Assembly: GCF_041146795.1 (NCBI RefSeq)
Contig: NC_135177.1
Span: 22,232,560-22,296,559 of the forward strand
Direction of reading: 5' to 3'
DNA length: 64,000 nucleotides
Source: Maylandia zebra
Lineage: Eukaryota; Chordata; Actinopteri; Cichliformes; Cichlidae
Below, one piece after another: positions 23,945-48,200 of the stretch. A program made the position numbers and the translations under genes. The notes beneath the pieces were generated by a model that saw nothing but the letters and a program-made list of their open reading frames with translations, ran no database searches and was not told the DNA's origin. Positions within the stretch are counted from its first letter, which is position 1. The number at the start of each line of letters is the position of its first letter.

Positions 23945-25441
23945 TGAGAACTGTTAAAGTCAGTGTGTTATAATGCCTCTGATGATGCTGTAAGACTCCA
24001 CGGGCCCTTTCCTGCTTGTAAATATAGCATATTGCGTGCACATGTGGAGGTGTGTGCGCTAAATCTAGAGACTTCATTTCTGACATATTCAGGAAACAGA
24101 GGGCACAAAGCTTAGTGATGATAGAAGAGGGTGACTCTCAATGTCAGGAGGTGTTTTGTCTTTAATGGGTTTTTTGGTTTGTTTTTTGTATTAAATAGTG
24201 TTCTCAATCAGTTGTCAGATGCACAGTCTTGTCTACATCTCTGTCTAGGCTAACAACAAAGGAGAGTGTAGTGAACGCAGATTCTGAAAAACACAGTTGT
24301 TATTTTGGCTGTCAAATGTTGCCTTGCATCAGGGTCAAGATGAGTCAGCTTCAGTACTGTTTGGCCCCTCTGCTGCCGGCCCTGTCGGCCCTTATTACAG
24401 CGATGAACCAACACTATGGTGTTCTCTGTTAATGCACTATGTTCGGTCCGCTCAGCTCTCAGCGACATGCCGTTGATGCTGACTGTGCCAGAGGGGATGA
24501 AACCTGACTCAGTATTGGGTGTCTCCTTGTTGTCATTCTGCCTGATATAGACATTATTGAGTGTTGTCAGATATGACACTTGAGGAGGAATCAATGTTTG
24601 TTTCTCCCATAGAAGGATTTTAAAGTTCTGGGACAGTGTAGGTCAAAATTTCTGTTTCAGATTGCAAATTTTTTTTTAATGTTTTATTTTCATGCATGCT
24701 AGAAGAATTACTCTAGCTAGCTCTGTGAAAAATAACATTATAACCAGAATTGCTAGCTAACTGCTGCAGGTTTTTTTTCCCTGTCTGCAGTTTGTTACTG
24801 ATGACTTTTTAGCCCATGTCCCTCTGTGCCCTTGTCTGTTCTCCTTGTTTGCATCAGTCTCACTTTCCCTCTCTGCTTCGGCTTCAGATCCAGCGATAAT
24901 TTCTAAGGCCAGAAATAATACAGAATAGTTGCAACAAGGTCTGCATTATTTATCAGCTTCCTTTTTAACCGGGGTTTGGTTTCAGTGTGACTGGAAGAGA
25001 TAGTATGTCACCCTGCAGTATCCTTGTAGACTGAATAGTTATGATAATCTGATGATATATGCAGCACTCCCAGCTTGTCGTCTCCACATTTCCTCCAACC
25101 TTCCATATTGACCACATTTTGAGTAATCCTCTGTGTTGTTTGCTGCTGTATTTTAAGAAAGCAGTGGCATAGACAGTTGCTTAAAACCCTGCTCTTGGAG
25201 TTGTTATAGATTTAATAATGTGACTTATCCAAGGACACTTGAGCAGGTTGGAGAGTTGCCAGCACAGTCTGAACTTGTGGTACTGGCTGGAATGACAGTT
25301 TTTTTCTTAACCTCCCGACTGCTCCTTAATTTTTAAAAGTTTTCTTCTTTTTTTTTTTTTCTTCAACAGTTGAGTTATCTTGCTGTTATTTGTCTCAATT
25401 TATTGGTATTCTCCTAACTTTGCCCTTTGTTTTTATTTCAG
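23945..25441 (+). other. adar: Inferred adar 5' intron
   Basis: No feature is seen apart from oligo-T runs. It ends in a strong polypyrimidine/AG acceptor (ttttatttcag) at 25441. Confidence 0.4.
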
Positions 25442-25571
25442 GGTCTCTCAGCATGCAACTGGCCTGCCCTGACTCCTGATCAGGGTATTCTGTTTGCGCT
25501 AGAGGACATACACTAATACAGAAGCTGCACAGCCGGTAGCATCGGCCCCCTTCACGCTCAACCCCTGCGCT
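25442..25571 (+). promoter_or_regulatory. adar: adar 5' leader portion with short uORF
   Basis: Between the acceptor AG at 25440-25441 and the p150 ATG at 25572 there is one upstream ATG at 25453. It opens an eight-codon frame that ends with TGA at 25477-25479, well before the main start. Its effect on p150 translation is unknown. Confidence 0.55.
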
Positions 25572-36762
<11,191 letters not shown>

Positions 36763-37945
36763 AACTGTTGTGTCGAGTGCTTCATAAAATAATACCACTG
36801 GGTGCAGGGAGAAAAGCTCAAAGTGCAAACGGGTTAAAGACAAAAGGATAATCAAACAATGTGACGACGCTAGTGCCCCAAACTATGGAAAGACTAAAGA
36901 GAGAGTGAAAGAAAGGGACACAAGAAGTGAGTGGAATAGGTCAAGGAGGGCAAACCCTAAAGGATGAGTGAGTCCACAGCTGACAAGACAGAGCTCCGCA
37001 GGGTGTACAGAATATTGTAGACACTACATGCAAAAGAATTAGTCTGAAGTCAGTAAACCAACATGGCAGGCACTGCTCGGAAGCTCAGACAGCTTCAGTT
37101 TTTCTTTGTCACCGTTTGGCATTTGTGGTTCTTGCTTTCCTATTGTACTACTTGATGTTCCCGTTGCAAATGTCTGCACCCAAATCACTTGTTTTCTCTG
37201 CAGAGGAGAGAAACTGCTTATTGGAATTCAGCCTGGTGTGACCAGTGCCATGTAGCAGTGTTTGTAATTGTGATTAATTTACTTTGCAGTGGGAATCTTC
37301 TATAATGAAGTGTCCCCCCCCCCCCGGTTCATTATGCTTTTATTGTGTTTAATGTGTTTTTTAGGACGAAGAGAAATAATGGGACACCCTCAGCGGGAAC
37401 TTTTGGGTTGGATTTTTGAAACTGCATTGATTTAATTTTGATGTCAAAAGGAAAATTACAAGAATGTACATAAGCAAATCATTAATGTTCATTGTTCAAC
37501 ATTTCAGTCTTTAATTCCTGTACATGCTTTAAAGTCTTCAGTCAGACTTATTTTTAGTTAAACATGCTGATCGTACGTCTGCTGGCTGTTGTTGCAGTTT
37601 TTTGTCTTTTTTCCTTGCGTTTTGAGTATTTCTCTTCCTCCTGAGCTCCTGACCCTCTTCTGTCAAAGTGTTCATCAGTAGCTGGGTGTGTTTTTAAATC
37701 CTGGGAAGCCTCACGTGTCCTGCCTGTGGGGAAAGCCACCTTATATTTTTGAAAATATAAATCTAAATACACAAACTTTTGAAGCTCTGGTAAACTGGGT
37801 AGTTTTAGTTTTGAAAACTGGGGCTTAAGTTTTGTCTTTGATTTGAGTGTATGATGCTATATGTATATGTGTGTATATATACATACATATACATACGTGT
37901 GTGTGTGTGTGTGTGTGTATACATATGTATGTATACATATGTATG

Positions 37946-37997
<52 letters not shown>

Positions 37998-38520
37998 TAC
38001 ATACATACATACATACATACATACATACATACATACATACATACATACATACATACATACATACATACATGTATACATGTATGTATACATGTATGTATGT
38101 ATGTATACATGTATATGTGTATGAACACAAAGATGTACGGTGGGTTCCAAAAGTTTAAGCCTGGTTACAGAAGCTTTTATTTTAATGTGTGGCTGTTTTG
38201 TTTTGGGTTTTTATGTTTGTTTGTTTTTTGAAAATTTGAAATACACTTTTAGAAAGATGAGCAGTTTTAAGATTTGAACGAGCTGCTGTTTCCATTAAAC
38301 AGACCTCGGGTTTTGGGAAGAATTTGGACGCGTCGCCTCATGTCAGAGATGTAATGTGACGCAGGATATCTCTCTCAGATGTTTGTGCTTAGTGTCTGAT
38401 AACTACGGAGGTAAAGCTATGCAAGTCAGCTCTCTGATCCTTCAAACGGTTTGGGGTAGCTTTGATGCATGTATAGAGCCATTGTTTTACTGGAAAATAA
38501 ATCTCTTTTTTTGTCATTGG
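36763..38520 (+). other. adar: adar 3' UTR
   Basis: It runs from the stop at 36762 to an AATAAA at 38496-38501 followed by a T-rich stretch. Another possible AATAAA lies at 38900-38905. It contains a C-run (37314-37325) and a large compound microsatellite at 37855-38118. Confidence 0.55.
37855..38118. repeat. Compound (GT)n / (AC)n / (ATAC)n / (GTAT)n microsatellite in the adar 3' UTR
   Basis: In order: (GT)n at about 37897-37919, TATACATATG repeats, (AC)n at about 37949-37992, (ATAC)n at about 37992-38070, then GTATACATG/(GTAT)n to about 38118. The GT and AC blocks are mutually complementary, as are the ATAC and GTAT blocks. Confidence 0.95.
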
Positions 38521-41500
38521 TTTTGAAGTTGCCTCTGTAAAAACAAGAGCAGCACCTCCAGTGAATTCTTGTCTTCAGCAGCGAGTTATGCAGCTGTGTA
38601 TACTTTTTTTTTTTTAAACTCTTGGTAAATTCTGATCTATATTCGCTGCACTGAGCTCTACATGTATGTGAATCACTTAGCTCAAAAACTCAGACTTGTG
38701 GGCCCTCACTATGATAAAATGGGCTTTTTGGTTTAACGGTGTATAGCCGGTGTGTCTGTGTGTGTATGTATATGTGCAGGATTAATGTATATAAATCATT
38801 CTCAGTTGCTTTTCTATATTTTTCCTGATATTTTAATTAACTGACAGTGAAATTTATTCTTTTTTTTTTTTAACAATGACTTTAACAAAAGTTAAAAATA
38901 ATAAAAAAGTAGCAGTCTGTCATATTTTCATATTTTTCATCTTATTTCTTTGTGGGAGGCCTTGAAAGGCCTGGGGTTTGAAGTGTCTGAATGATACAAG
39001 GGCATTTAAAATTTGCAGCTCAGAGCTGCTGTTGAAGTGTTTTATGAGTGCTAAAAAAATTACTTGCAATGCCCTTATTGCTCACTCTTCATCTGTGACT
39101 AAGCTGTGGATTACACCTATGCAGAAACAATGAGTGGAGAAGAGAATTTCGAGTGTGAGGACGATGGTAATTTCTACAGCAGGGACTCCTTCCCTCAGGG
39201 TGGTGTTTTGATCCAATCTGCCTTCTGATAGCTGCAAAGCCTATTGCAGTGCTCCAAAGGATCAGCAGATGGAAACGTGTGCACACCTTAAGCCTGCGGG
39301 TCTGTTTTTGAATGCATGCATCAGGGAAAGCCTACATGAAACCAGCCATGGGTGACTCACAGCATCTCACTGGGAGAAAACAGTGAGTGGCAGCGATATC
39401 ACGAGCCAATCAGTGCAGTATTTTTATTACATTTTATTAGATGTGGGTGCACACAAGTTGAATCACGAACACCCTAAGAAAAATGCTTTTTAAAAGTCAT
39501 TTAAAGGCATGCCCCCGCTGATTTATGTGTACACACAATCATACTTAACTACAGTTTGGAGCTAAGAAATAAGAGAGATTTCTCTGGTGTTGTATTCAAA
39601 ACCTGCACATAAGCATGTTTTTGCTGTTCTCGGTGGTCGGTGTGCTATAGAAAAGGCCTGTTTCACTTGGGATCTCGACCCATCGAGTTGGATTCCTACT
39701 GTCTCTCAAAGCAAGTGTTTGGATGGTGGGAGGGCAGGACTAATGATAGGGGGAGAGGAGTAAAGCACGGGTGGAGGAAAGGATAGACGAGTGGAATGAG
39801 GCTGCATGAAGTGAAATATTAGTCAGGACCGAGGGGCTTAAACAAGCCAATCGATGCTCTCCAATAGAAATAAATGAGAGAGGGTAGGGAGAGAATACAT
39901 GGGGGCTGAGAGGGGAGAGGAGTGGCTTAAAAGCCAAGCTAAAAAAGCACAAGATCGTGGTCATCCGAAGCGTGACCGGGTGGAGTGTCAGATCATTGAG
40001 GCACCAGGGAGGAAGAGAGAGACTGAAAAGTATCACGGTGCTGTGAGGGTAATGGATGGTGTTTTGAGTTAATGGCAGTTGTACTGCAATGCTTCTTCTG
40101 ATGCCTGACATGGTTAATGTGCCTAAAACTTGCAGTGTTAGTGCTGCAGTGGTGTAGTCAGTGCAGGAGCATGTATGCATGTAGAGCATTGTTTGCAGTG
40201 CTATTGATCACTTTGAAGTGGTTCTCAGAGAACTTATACTTAAAGACTAGTACTGCATTAAAACATAATGACAAGCTGAACCACTGGAAATGTATTTTGC
40301 CACAGGCTGAACCATGAGTAATGCCACAAAGTGTCATTATTAGAATGGTCTGGTAGCTTTTGTATTGACTAAATCTATGAAACATATCTAATGCTTTATT
40401 GATAATGCAGATGTAGTAGTTGAGGTTGAATGCTTAAAAACCTGTACATGGTATTTTAGTTGTGACCTAGGATTGGGAGAGGTAAATAGATTTTGTTCTG
40501 CTACTGCAACCAGTAAAGCAGAAATACAATAAAAGCCCATTTATGAAATGAAAAATGAGGGGCATGCCCCCGATTTGGAAATTATTAGTATGTACATAAA
40601 AAAAATCTGTCCTCAAGACATATCAGGAGGACAACAACCAATGGGAAGACCTGAGGAGTAGGGGGTGGTGAGTCTATTCCTGTAATATAATAAAATAAAA
40701 ACTGTGGATTGTAAGAAGCAATGCAAAAATTGAAGACTGTATAGCCTTTCTATGGCTCTGGGAAATCTTAGCCTGGTTTTGTGGTCTAAAGTTCTGGATC
40801 AAGTAGTTTTTTCCCTTTTTGTTACTTCAGATCGGCCAACTATGAACCTTTTTTCCAGTTCATTTGTGAGCGCTACAGTATATTGCTAATTAGAGACATA
40901 TTTTATAGCCTAATTTATCAGGTTATCCAGCCATAAAAGGGTGAAAAGCAGAAAGATGAACTTGCTAATAGGGAAGAAGCTTAAGAAAACCGTTTAAGAG
41001 CCTGAATAGTTAAAACTGTATCTAACTATCTATGTACTTCTATCTACTATTTAAGCCATAACGAATACATAGAACCAGTTATTTGTATTTTACTTATTTC
41101 ATATTAACATTACACACTGGCCTTTGAGGTGTTGATTCTTTAGCAGTTTGCTCATTTGACTCTATGTTACCAGTGATTTTTTTTTTTTTTTTAGATCGAG
41201 TGACATTGTAATTTGGACTCTGCCGTACCTTAAATCAAGGAAAATGGATTTTATTGTGCAATGGTACTGTTGTGACCAAAATAAATCCGCGTCGCTCAGC
41301 TGAGAGACAGTAGACAGCTGACTCAGGAATATTGCGGTCACCTCAGAGACATACGATCACCAGCGCTGCATGGATTTTACTGTCATCGTGACGCTTTAAA
41401 GCTGGGCTTCGCCTCTGAACTCCCTGTAATACTTTAAAATGTTAGAATGAGGTCATCTGCACACACTTGCAGGCATACTTAGTGAGCTGTCTCTTCAATC

Positions 41501-41894
41501 CAGGGTGGCACGTAGCACACAGCATACCACGGCATTCCTTTTCTCGGAGGCCTGGAGGGAGCCCTTGACCTCCTGCTGCCTATACATAAAAGATATCTAA
41601 ATTTGACACCACCTCTCTGATCTGTGAAGAAAGAGAAAAGGCCACATATCTCTCACACCCCCTACATCACAAAAACCATGACCATCGTTACTATCAGTGG
41701 GGGAAAGGGCAGCGAGGAGGGAAATAAGAGACAAGCACATGTTGCTTTCTTTTTTCTTTTTTTTTTGCAGTTGATCTGTAGATTCAGAATAGTGGTGAGG
41801 TTGATAGAAGCCTGAAAGTATTTTAGTTAATAACCTGATCATCTTCTGTTTGCCTTTGTTGACGTCTTAAGAAAGGCCTATGTAGTAACATGGG
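38521..41894. other. Intergenic, nothing recognised
   Basis: No exon-like open frame with family similarity was seen on either strand. The 149-codon frame at 40189-39740 (-) has low-complexity Ser/Leu/Pro content and no recognisable motif, so it is treated as chance. Confidence 0.45.
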
Positions 41895-42155
41895 CTGGTC
41901 TTATATAGCGCCTTTCTACTCGAGCGCTTGGAGTGCTTTAATGCAACATGTCTCATTCATTCATTCACAGTCACACGTTCATACAAGCACTTTTTTCTGT
42001 ATTTAAGTGCTTTCTGGCTAACATTTACAACTCAGGATTTGCCATCTTGTCCAAGGATACTTTGGCATGCAGACCAGAGCAGCTAGGGATCAAACCATTA
42101 AGCTTCTGATTAGTAGATGACATGCTCTACCTCCTGAGCCACAGCCTCTCCCAAT
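41895..42155. repeat. Dispersed teleost repeat (tatatagcgcctttcta type)
   Basis: The text tatatagcgcctttctactc, cattcattcacagtcacac, atcttgtccaaggatac and tcctgagccacagcc is that of a very common fish interspersed repeat. No coding potential. Confidence 0.6.
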
Positions 42156-44349
42156 GAGCTGTGAGGAAACAGACACCTGGACGTGTCAGGAAAAGTAAAA
42201 GTGATCATTCAGAACCTGCTCTGCTACTTAATCTTGAGGGAATGAGTAGCCATTAAAGTAGGCATAAAGAAACTTCCTATGGAGGGGGAAGAAACTTAGA
42301 ATGAGGTAATTCCTCCTTTTCCTCCTGTTTCTCTTCTCATGATACTAAGTGTTTCTGTCTATTTTCTATGCATTAATCTCCCCAAAAGACCATTTCTGCA
42401 TGAGAAAGCCTGGTCTCACAAAATTTCCATAACAAGCATGACTCCAGATACAGCTCCCATATTTTCATGGACTCAACTAGGCTCCTTAATGGCTGCTTCA
42501 GCTGGTTGGAGAAAAAAAAAACACAGATTAGGGGACAGGAATGTCATTTTCTTCAGGCTTGCGGGTTTAAGGCACAAACCATGAAGCGCAACATCCCAAC
42601 CAGGTACATTCACTTATTATCACTCACCATTTTCGACACCAAGTAAGAATAAAAAATCCCTAAAGATATCAGCAACAATTCTTTAGTCAGTACAGCTTGA
42701 CAATGACGTCAATGAGACAGTAAAGTCATTTATTTTTGGAAAAAACACTGAATATGGGGACAATAATTATGCTGTGAAATGAATTCTATCCATCAACCCA
42801 GATGAAGAACGTCTAGCTCGAGTCTTTGCCACAAAATAACTTTGTTGGGGTCTGTTAGAAGCAGCTGTAGGCAACAAGAGCTGGAGAAGCAAGAAACAGC
42901 ACATCAAAACACTCCTTTACACATCCAAGACATCTTGAAAGCGTATTGAATTTCATTCAGCAGAGAGGATACCAAGCCAAAAATTGTTTTAGAGGAGCTG
43001 AGCAGCATGGACTATAAAATCTGGAAGAGAGACGTTCAATAAAGGAGTTACCGCCTCCAGCCACGAGCTGGGTTGACAGTGCACCCTGGAATATGAGCTT
43101 ACCAGCTTCTCCGACCCTGTGATAGATTTCTAAATCGAAAGCCAAAACTAATTACTAATTACCTTACTTGTGGTATCCCTGACTTCGAACCTTAAAGCCA
43201 TGCATGACTATGAAAGGGGGGAAATGGTCCTTGAACTTGAAAGTGTCAGGAAAAGTGTGAATAAGTGAAAATCCGGCAGTGACACTAGTCTGCTGACTGC
43301 TGGGTTTTTTTCCTTCTTTTTTTTAGTCAGCAGACAGCTGACACAAACACTCATCCAGTGCATCAGCATCACCACAGCACACACTTTGGTTTCATGCTGA
43401 CACTGTGAAACTGTAGTTACCCCCTGAACTCTTCAAACATCGACTGTTACTAACAGGACAGCTGCACACACTTGTGAGCGGCGCACTTAACCAACCGGCT
43501 CTTCAGTCAGGGGGTGATGATGCCCTTTTCTATATACATTTTAGAAAAGATGGAGTGGTGACTAATATTTTGCTTGGCGTATGATACAGTTTCTGACAGA
43601 CGCAGATTCTGATAAAGCTGCGCAAATATGCTGTGTTTACATATGTTTGTGTGTCTGAATGTGTGTCAGTCCTTTCATTAAAAGGGCACAGTTGTTTGGA
43701 GGCAAGATGTTCAGCTCTGATTGCCCGCCTCTTGAACAGGAGAGCGCGGACGCATTACCCGCGGCTTTCAAGCTCCACCATTCACTCCCCCTCTCTTTAC
43801 GCCTCTCCCTCCCTGTATCTTTTACCCCCTGCAGTCTCCCATTCTCTGGATTTGATTAGTCTGTCTCAGGCAGCAGGTTCAGGGAGCTGTTTGCTCTGCA
43901 GAAATCCATCTGCATACATCCATCGTTTCTAGGCTGCGGGTTAGACTACACAGCTTCTAGGGCTCTATAGTGCAATCTGAGCCATTAGGATACAGTGGAG
44001 TCGGTGTAGGGCAACGATTAGAGCATGTCTGATAGAGTGAGGCCAGCCCAGTGGTCTATTAAGAAGAGTCATGCAGCTATGCAATGCACTTACTCATCAC
44101 TTCCCTGACATCTATCATAAATGCAGTCAACAACAGGTTCATTATTTGGACAGAGAGAAAAATCGGCTTCTCCATTTCCTGTCATTCAGTGGCTTTGTAG
44201 TTTGGCCAGAGTGGGTTTATCTTTCAGAAAAGGAAATGTTTGCAGAACATTTCCTTTGTTCCATTTTTTTCTTAGCTTTACTTGTGTATTTTGCAACCCC
44301 AAGTCCAAAAAGCTGTCACACTGCGTGTAAAAAAAAAAAAAAACACACA
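42156..44349. other. Intergenic, nothing recognised
   Basis: No supported gene or repeat. Confidence 0.4.
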
Positions 44350-45200
44350 AAAAACCCAGAAGGCAACGATTTTCAAATCTCATAAACCCATATTTTATTA
44401 ACAAAAGAAGATAGGAAATGTGTCAAGTGTTTAATCTGAGATTTTACTATATCTTAGCTCATTTTGAATGTGACGGCAGCAATACATCTCAAAAAATTTG
44501 CGACAGGGCCATGTTTACCACTATGTAGCATCCCCTCTTCTCCAAACAACATCAGTAAACATCTGGGAACTGAGGACACCAGGTGCTGGATTTTTTGGAA
44601 GAGGAATTTAGGATTCTCAGCAATTTTTGTTGTGTGTTTTTTTTGTTTTTTTGTTTCATGACATGCCAAACGTTTTAAATTGGTGTATGCAGTGTGCAGT
44701 TTATTACTGATTTGCTGGGATGAGCGCTATGATCCAAGCTCCCAGTTCCATAGGCACTAATGCACCCCCATACCAGCAATATGCAGCCTTTTGAACTGAG
44801 TGCTGCTGGATGGTCCCTCTTCTCTTTAGTTCAGAGGACACCGCATTCATATTTTCTAAAAGGAATTTAAAATTTTAATTTTCTGACCACACGACAGCTT
44901 TCCACTTTGCCTCCGTCCATTTTAAATGAGCTTGGGACCAGACGAGTGTTTGTGGTTCACGTTCACGCGGCTTCTTGTTTCGTTGACAGAGCTTTGATGT
45001 GCATTTGTGGCTGGTACAGCGAACTGTGTTCTCACTCAGTGGTTTCTAGTCATCAAAATTAAAAATGATATAATGTTTTTTCATTAACGATTAAAGTATC
45101 TCGGTTCAAACATTTGATATGTTTTCTTTGGGTTTGTGAGATTTTCACATCATTGCATTCTGTTTCTATTTACATGTTACACAATTTATACCTCCTCCTT
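44350..45200 (-). mobile_element. Tc1/mariner-like element remnant, internally deleted
   Basis: Both ends and scattered blocks match a fish Tc1-like family. The left end has the ctcattttgaatgtgacggc block. The - strand reads IQHLVSSVPRCLL..., the transposase C-terminus, at about 44600-44500. A later block (44745-45010) corresponds to the KWTEAKW / TKEERDHP / CISAYGMG neighbourhood with stops. The right end is near 45145-45190 (cattctgtttctatttacat). The central catalytic region is lost. Confidence 0.7.
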
Positions 45201-48200
45201 CATTCCCTCCTTCCTTTCCTACTTGCACTCCACAACATTTCTTTAAAATGTTTTAGCAGGTCTGCTCTGTTTTTGTGTGACAGCGGAAAAACTCATTACA
45301 CACAAATATCTGTAAATATTTAAAAATATGATGAGTTGTAATTCATTAAACTGCCCATTGGTGTATGAACTCCTTGAATTGCTTTCTTCCCCTAGCTATG
45401 CCATTAAAATGATGGCTATACATCGATGCAAGCACAAGACTCATTCAGTCATAAAAAATGCATATTATAGAGGCATTTGGTATAATGATTTTTTATGCAG
45501 TAAATACACTTTTCTGTTTATATATATTTAATATCTTTATATGGTTTCTCAAGCAAAACCTTTTACAGCAGAACTTTTACTTGTGATTGAAGTTTTCAGT
45601 GTGCTACTTTTGATTAAAGAGGGAAAATTCAGATATAATAAATGTGTGTTTCTTATCACCAATGAAAATTTAATGTCTAAGCAATAAAGTCCACCTTTCA
45701 AAATGCAGAACTGTCGCAGTCCTTATCTTTGCCCTGCTTTTGTTTTTATTCTTCCACTCCTTCCTTTACCCTATCCACCCACTAGCTCTCCAGCGCCTTC
45801 CTTCTGTTCCCAGTCACCTGACACACACCCACGTCACTTATTCCCAATTTCTCAATCAGCCATGTTGTATTTATACCTGCCATCTTGCTATTGTTTTCTG
45901 CCAGATTCTCTCACACGCTCATGCTGTGTTCTCAATTCCTAATTCTTTTCTCTTGCCTGCCAAATTGCCTGTAAATCTGTACTTTGCATTTTGAATTAAA
46001 CCAGCTGGACAAGTGAGCATTTATTTCTTCCGGCTTAGTCACAGAAATGTTAACAGAAAGTGAAGGTAGCACCTCTTAATACAATCTGTGACTTGGGATA
46101 TAGTTTCCAAATATTTGCTATATAATTCTTTAAGTTTCAGATGTAATTTTTAAGTACCTAAAAATACCAGGAGGTACAGCAGAACAAGGGGGTAGAACTG
46201 CAGCGTCGAAGGAAAGGAGGCACAAGTTTTCAACATGCATGGTTAAACTGAATGTTAAAATTATGGATTCTCCTTTCCTTTAAATCGGTTATGTTCTCTT
46301 GTGTTTGTGTCCTCTTTCCTTCTTTTCTCTCCTTTCTCTTTCTCAGCTGATTGCACAGCCCCAGACTGGAAAAAGCTTGTGACCAGACCGTGCAGCTCTC
46401 CAGCTTCCTCAGATCATTGGGGGGTTTTTCATAAGTATTTAGTTTTTTATTTCCTTTCAGGATTGAGCCTGAAAGGTAGTCAGTTTTTTGTGGCTTTATT
46501 TGATAATCCAGTTTTGTTATTTCATTAGTTTAGGAGGGAATTTTCTGGGTCCTACAGCCCATTGTGTGTCCTCTTTATATGTTGCTGTCACTGAGATGAG
46601 TTGAGCCTTTATGTTTGTGGCTATAAGTCTGTCAACTGTTACTCCCTTGTTCTACTACACCAGTAAATAGTAACGGCCCTAAATTTATTAACAGTAAATG
46701 TTGGGACGTTGGTTTTTGGCCGTAGTGAGACGTGCACCCAAATTAGCACACATACTTTGTTTGTGTTATTGTTTCCTCAGGGGACGGGCACCAAAACCCT
46801 TTTGTACCATGCGGTAAACATGTAAAAACTGGGCGTTTTAACATGGTGACTTTCAGATTTAGCCTCATTTGAGGATCTGCAGTTTTTACCACTTTGTATT
46901 GGCTTCATTTTCTTTTCATATCTAGAGGTTCCTGCTTCAGTGATCAGCAGCATATGGAAATCCTGGTAATGTTTGTAACCTTTAGATAAATACTGTGCAT
47001 TATGTATTAGACTCACTGAATCAGAGTGCTTACATTAACAATCTCCCCATTCATATAGTTTTTTATCTTAATAGTCTCTACGTATCAATTGTGCTGAGAG
47101 TTAAATGAGAAGACCACTTCCACTCACATGTCTGTAGTAAACATGAATGTACGTTACCCCATCTGGTGAAAAAAACCACTTCCCACAACCCTAATGGTTC
47201 ACTGTGTCACATCTTGTTCAAGATGGCCTCAGCTATATGTGCCTCCCCGTTCACTTCCTGTAATGACTACACTGCAGGAAGCTACAAGGCTACACCTGCC
47301 CAAGAAATAGTTCTAGTGGCGGTCACATAAAACCACAACGTGCAATACATTTCAGCTTTTTATGCAGTACTGGTAAGCTGATTTTGCTTCTTTAAGCAAG
47401 GCCAGCCTCACTATTTCCCCTGTTTCCAGTCTTTGTGCCATGCAAGCACAAGCAATTTCATATTTACTGGAGAGACATGAGAGTGGTATCGATCTTCTCA
47501 CTCTCATCTAGCTATCCCTTCTAAGTACAGGACTTGAATGGAGTACTTCTTCCACCCCTCTTGTTGTTGAAAGGGAGACTTAACAGCCAGAAGATGTAAA
47601 GGGAACAGCAAACCAGTGTTTTCTGAATGAATGGACCTGTATATTTCAGCAACAGGAAATAAAATGTGTAAAACAAATATGAGTAGGTTTGTGAGAAATA
47701 TGAAAGGAGGAAATGCATGTGTGATTGCTGCTTTGTGTGTGTGTGGAGGGGCAGAGGGTCAGCTGTCCTTTCAGTTAGAATCTAATCAGCCCCTCTCTCT
47801 TTTCACTCATGAGCTTCCTCGTCCAAATTCTCACATTTCCTCCACATCACTTTCTCCTCCGTCCGATTGCACATTACTCCCATCTTCCATTTCCTCTTCC
47901 ACCCACCTGCTTGTTGTGTCATTTAGAAGTTTTATGTGATTTATACAGTATCATTTCCTGTAGTCGGGCTTTTATGTGGCTTTAAACTCAGAGGGAGACC
48001 AGGAAGAAAGATGGATTGGCAGAGTGAGAACTCATCTGTACGCTACAGCGTTGGCATAGCAACTGTCAACCCACTTTATTATTTCTCTTTGTATTCTATT
48101 ATTCACTTTCTCTTTTACATATTTCTCACACCATACATATGACACATGCTGCAGGGCAAGACTGTGGACTAACCTTTTCATTCAAAGGGCCCATCATTTC

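Noticed and set aside
37805..38231. Several overlapping open frames of about 100 codons
   Set aside because: They are products of the GT/AC/ATAC microsatellite, giving repeated Tyr-Ile-His-Thr or Met-Tyr-Val-Cys residues.
39740..40189. 149-codon open frame on the - strand
   Set aside because: Low-complexity Ser/Leu/Pro composition, no splice or family support, in an otherwise featureless intergenic region.
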